Assembly (NCBI GenBank): GCA_945878385.1
Contig: CAMCTE010000126.1
Location: 1-8,102 of the forward strand
DNA from: Azohydromonas lata NBRC 102462
GTDB lineage: Bacteria > Pseudomonadota > Gammaproteobacteria > Burkholderiales > Burkholderiaceae_C
Reading direction: 5' to 3'
Length of the DNA stretch: 8,102 nt
Shown in pieces: positions 6,842 to 8,102 of this stretch (positions are counted from its first letter, which is position 1; the number at the start of each line of letters is the position of its first letter). The notes under the pieces are model-generated. The model was not told the DNA's origin, made no database searches, and worked only from the letters and a program-made list of their open reading frames with translations. The position numbers were made by a program, and so were the translations under genes.

Positions 6842-8102
6842 TCACCCTTCGCGACCTGACCCTGCGCCGCGGCGCCAAGGTGGTGCTGGAAGACGCCAGC
6901 GTGACCCTCAACCCTGGTGAAAAGGTTGGCTTGGTGGGCCGAAATGGGGCGGGCAAGTCGAGCCTCTTCTCGGCCCTGGCCGGTCGGCTGGAAGCCGATG
7001 CGGGTGAGGTGGATGTGCCGCGCCACTGGCGCGTAGGCGAAGTGGCCCAGCACATGCCGGAAACCGAAATGGGCGCCACCGAATTCGTGCTGGAAGGCGA
7101 TGAGCCTCTGATGGCGGCACGGGCCGCCTTGGCACGAGCGGAGGCCGCGCATGACGGAGATGCGATGGGTGAGGCCCATGCCGCGCTGGCACAGGCCGGC
7201 AGCTTCGATGCCCGGTCGAGGGCGCAGACCTTGTTGATGGGCCTGGGCTTCACGGTGGAACAACTGGACGCACCGGTCAACAGTTTCTCCGGCGGCTGGC
7301 GGATGCGCTTGCAACTGGCCCGCGCCCTGATGTGCCCCGCCGACCTGCTGCTGCTGGACGAGCCCACCAACCACCTGGACCTGGACGCCTTGGTGTGGCT
7401 GGAAGGCTGGCTGCAACGCCACCCGGCCACGATGCTGGTGATCAGCCACGACCGTGAATTCCTGGATGCGGTGACCAAGGTGACCCTGCACTTGGAAAAC
7501 GCACAGCTGATGCGCTATGGCGGTCACTACACGGCGTTCGAGTCGATGCGGGCCGAACGGATGCTGCAGCAGCAGGCCGCGTTCGACCGGCAGCAGGACC
7601 GCATGGCGCAACTGCAGCGTTTTATCGACCGCTTCAAAGCCAAAGCCAGCAAGGCCAAGCAGGCGCAGAGCCGGGTCAAGGCCCTGGCCCGCATGGAAAA
7701 GCTGGCGCCGGTGCTCACCGCGTCGGACTTCTCCTTTGACTTTCGCGACCCGGGCGCCGTACCCAACCCCATGGTGAGCCTGCGCGACCTGCATTGCGGA
7801 TATGGCGAACGCATCATCGTGCGTGGTGTGCAGCGCAGCGTGCTGGCCGGGCAGCGCATTGGCATCCTGGGGGCCAACGGCCAGGGCAAGTCCACCTTCA
7901 TCAAGACCCTGGTGGGGCAGATCGAGCCCTTAGGCGGGCAGCAGGTGCAGGGCAAGGGTCTGGCTGTGGGCTACTTCGCGCAACAGGAAATGGACCTGCT
8001 GCACGACGACGACACGCCGCTGCAGTGCATGGTGCGATGGGCACGCGAACGCGGGCCCGATGCGCGCGAACAGGAGCTGCGCGACTTCCTCGGACAGTTT
8101 CG
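6838..8102 (+). CDS. yheS: ABC-F family ATPase, YheS-like, C-terminus cut by window edge
   Basis: A soluble duplicated ATP-binding-cassette protein without membrane segments. ABC-F proteins bind the ribosomal E site and modulate translation; YheS itself is poorly characterised, so the exact role is inferred. Visible are 421 codons of an expected 630-650. Domain 1 carries Walker A GRNGAGKS (34-41), signature SFSGGW (149-154), Walker B plus switch LLLLDEPTNHLD (170-181, Asp174 and Glu175), and the H-loop histidine His204. The inter-domain linker at about 238-300 is a charged helix with RFKAKASKAKQAQSR, the YheS-style segment expected to approach P-site tRNA. Domain 2 begins near 312 with Walker A GANGQGKS (345-352) and reaches YFAQQEMD (379-386) and ELRDFLGQF (413-421); its signature and Walker B lie beyond the edge. 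The ATG overlaps the prmB stop by four bases, indicating coupling. Assignment to ABC-F is firm; the YheS subgroup is likely from linker and domain-2 similarity. Confidence 0.92.
   Translation, partial: MITLRDLTLRRGAKVVLEDASVTLNPGEKVGLVGRNGAGKSSLFSALAGRLEADAGEVDVPRHWRVGEVAQHMPETEMGATEFVLEGDEPLMAARAALARAEAAHDGDAMGEAHAALAQAGSFDARSRAQTLLMGLGFTVEQLDAPVNSFSGGWRMRLQLARALMCPADLLLLDEPTNHLDLDALVWLEGWLQRHPATMLVISHDREFLDAVTKVTLHLENAQLMRYGGHYTAFESMRAERMLQQQAAFDRQQDRMAQLQRFIDRFKAKASKAKQAQSRVKALARMEKLAPVLTASDFSFDFRDPGAVPNPMVSLRDLHCGYGERIIVRGVQRSVLAGQRIGILGANGQGKSTFIKTLVGQIEPLGGQQVQGKGLAVGYFAQQEMDLLHDDDTPLQCMVRWARERGPDAREQELRDFLGQF

Noticed and set aside
3768..7794. Long minus-strand open frames opposite dapC, dapD, prmB and the ABC-F gene (3768-5054, 5066-6118, 6466-7794)
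   Set aside because: They are His/Gly/Arg/Ala-rich translations typical of antisense shadows of GC-rich genes, with no domains, and they cross the boundaries of well-identified genes on the other strand.

Overview
This window is GC-rich and almost fully coding. It looks like ordinary chromosomal DNA from a betaproteobacterium, most likely order Burkholderiales and near the Comamonadaceae. This rests on protein style (SMC, DapC, DapD and PrmB all read like Burkholderiales orthologs as I remember them), on base composition, and on the grouping of queF, dapC, dapD, prmB and an ABC-F gene beside smc. No database search was possible, so genus is open. I see no mobile element, CRISPR array, tRNA or rRNA gene, or phage-like gene.

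Layout. Positions 1-3296, minus strand, hold the first 1098 or so codons of smc, the chromosome-condensing ATPase; its C-terminal end runs off the left edge. Positions 3297-3402 are the only real intergenic gap (106 bases). It is more AT-rich than its surroundings and must hold the divergent start signals for smc and for the rightward genes. Rightward, five genes are packed with almost no spacing: queF (preQ0 reductase, queuosine pathway), a 14-base gap, dapC (succinyldiaminopimelate aminotransferase), an ATGA overlap, dapD (tetrahydrodipicolinate N-succinyltransferase), zero spacing, prmB (ribosomal protein L3 glutamine methyltransferase), an ATGA overlap, and a YheS-like ABC-F ATPase that runs off the right edge.

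How the genes fit together. dapD and dapC encode consecutive steps of the succinylase branch of lysine and diaminopimelate synthesis, feeding peptidoglycan and protein synthesis. queF, prmB and the ABC-F gene all touch translation: tRNA wobble modification, L3 methylation, and probable ribosome-bound ATPase action. The spacing strongly suggests one transcript with translational coupling.

Nothing here amounts to a clearly new system. The points most worth a second look are the dapD-prmB junction (in the same frame, separated only by one TGA, with no dapE between them), a cysteine arrangement in QueF that differs from the Bacillus enzyme, and a possible leaderless start for queF.
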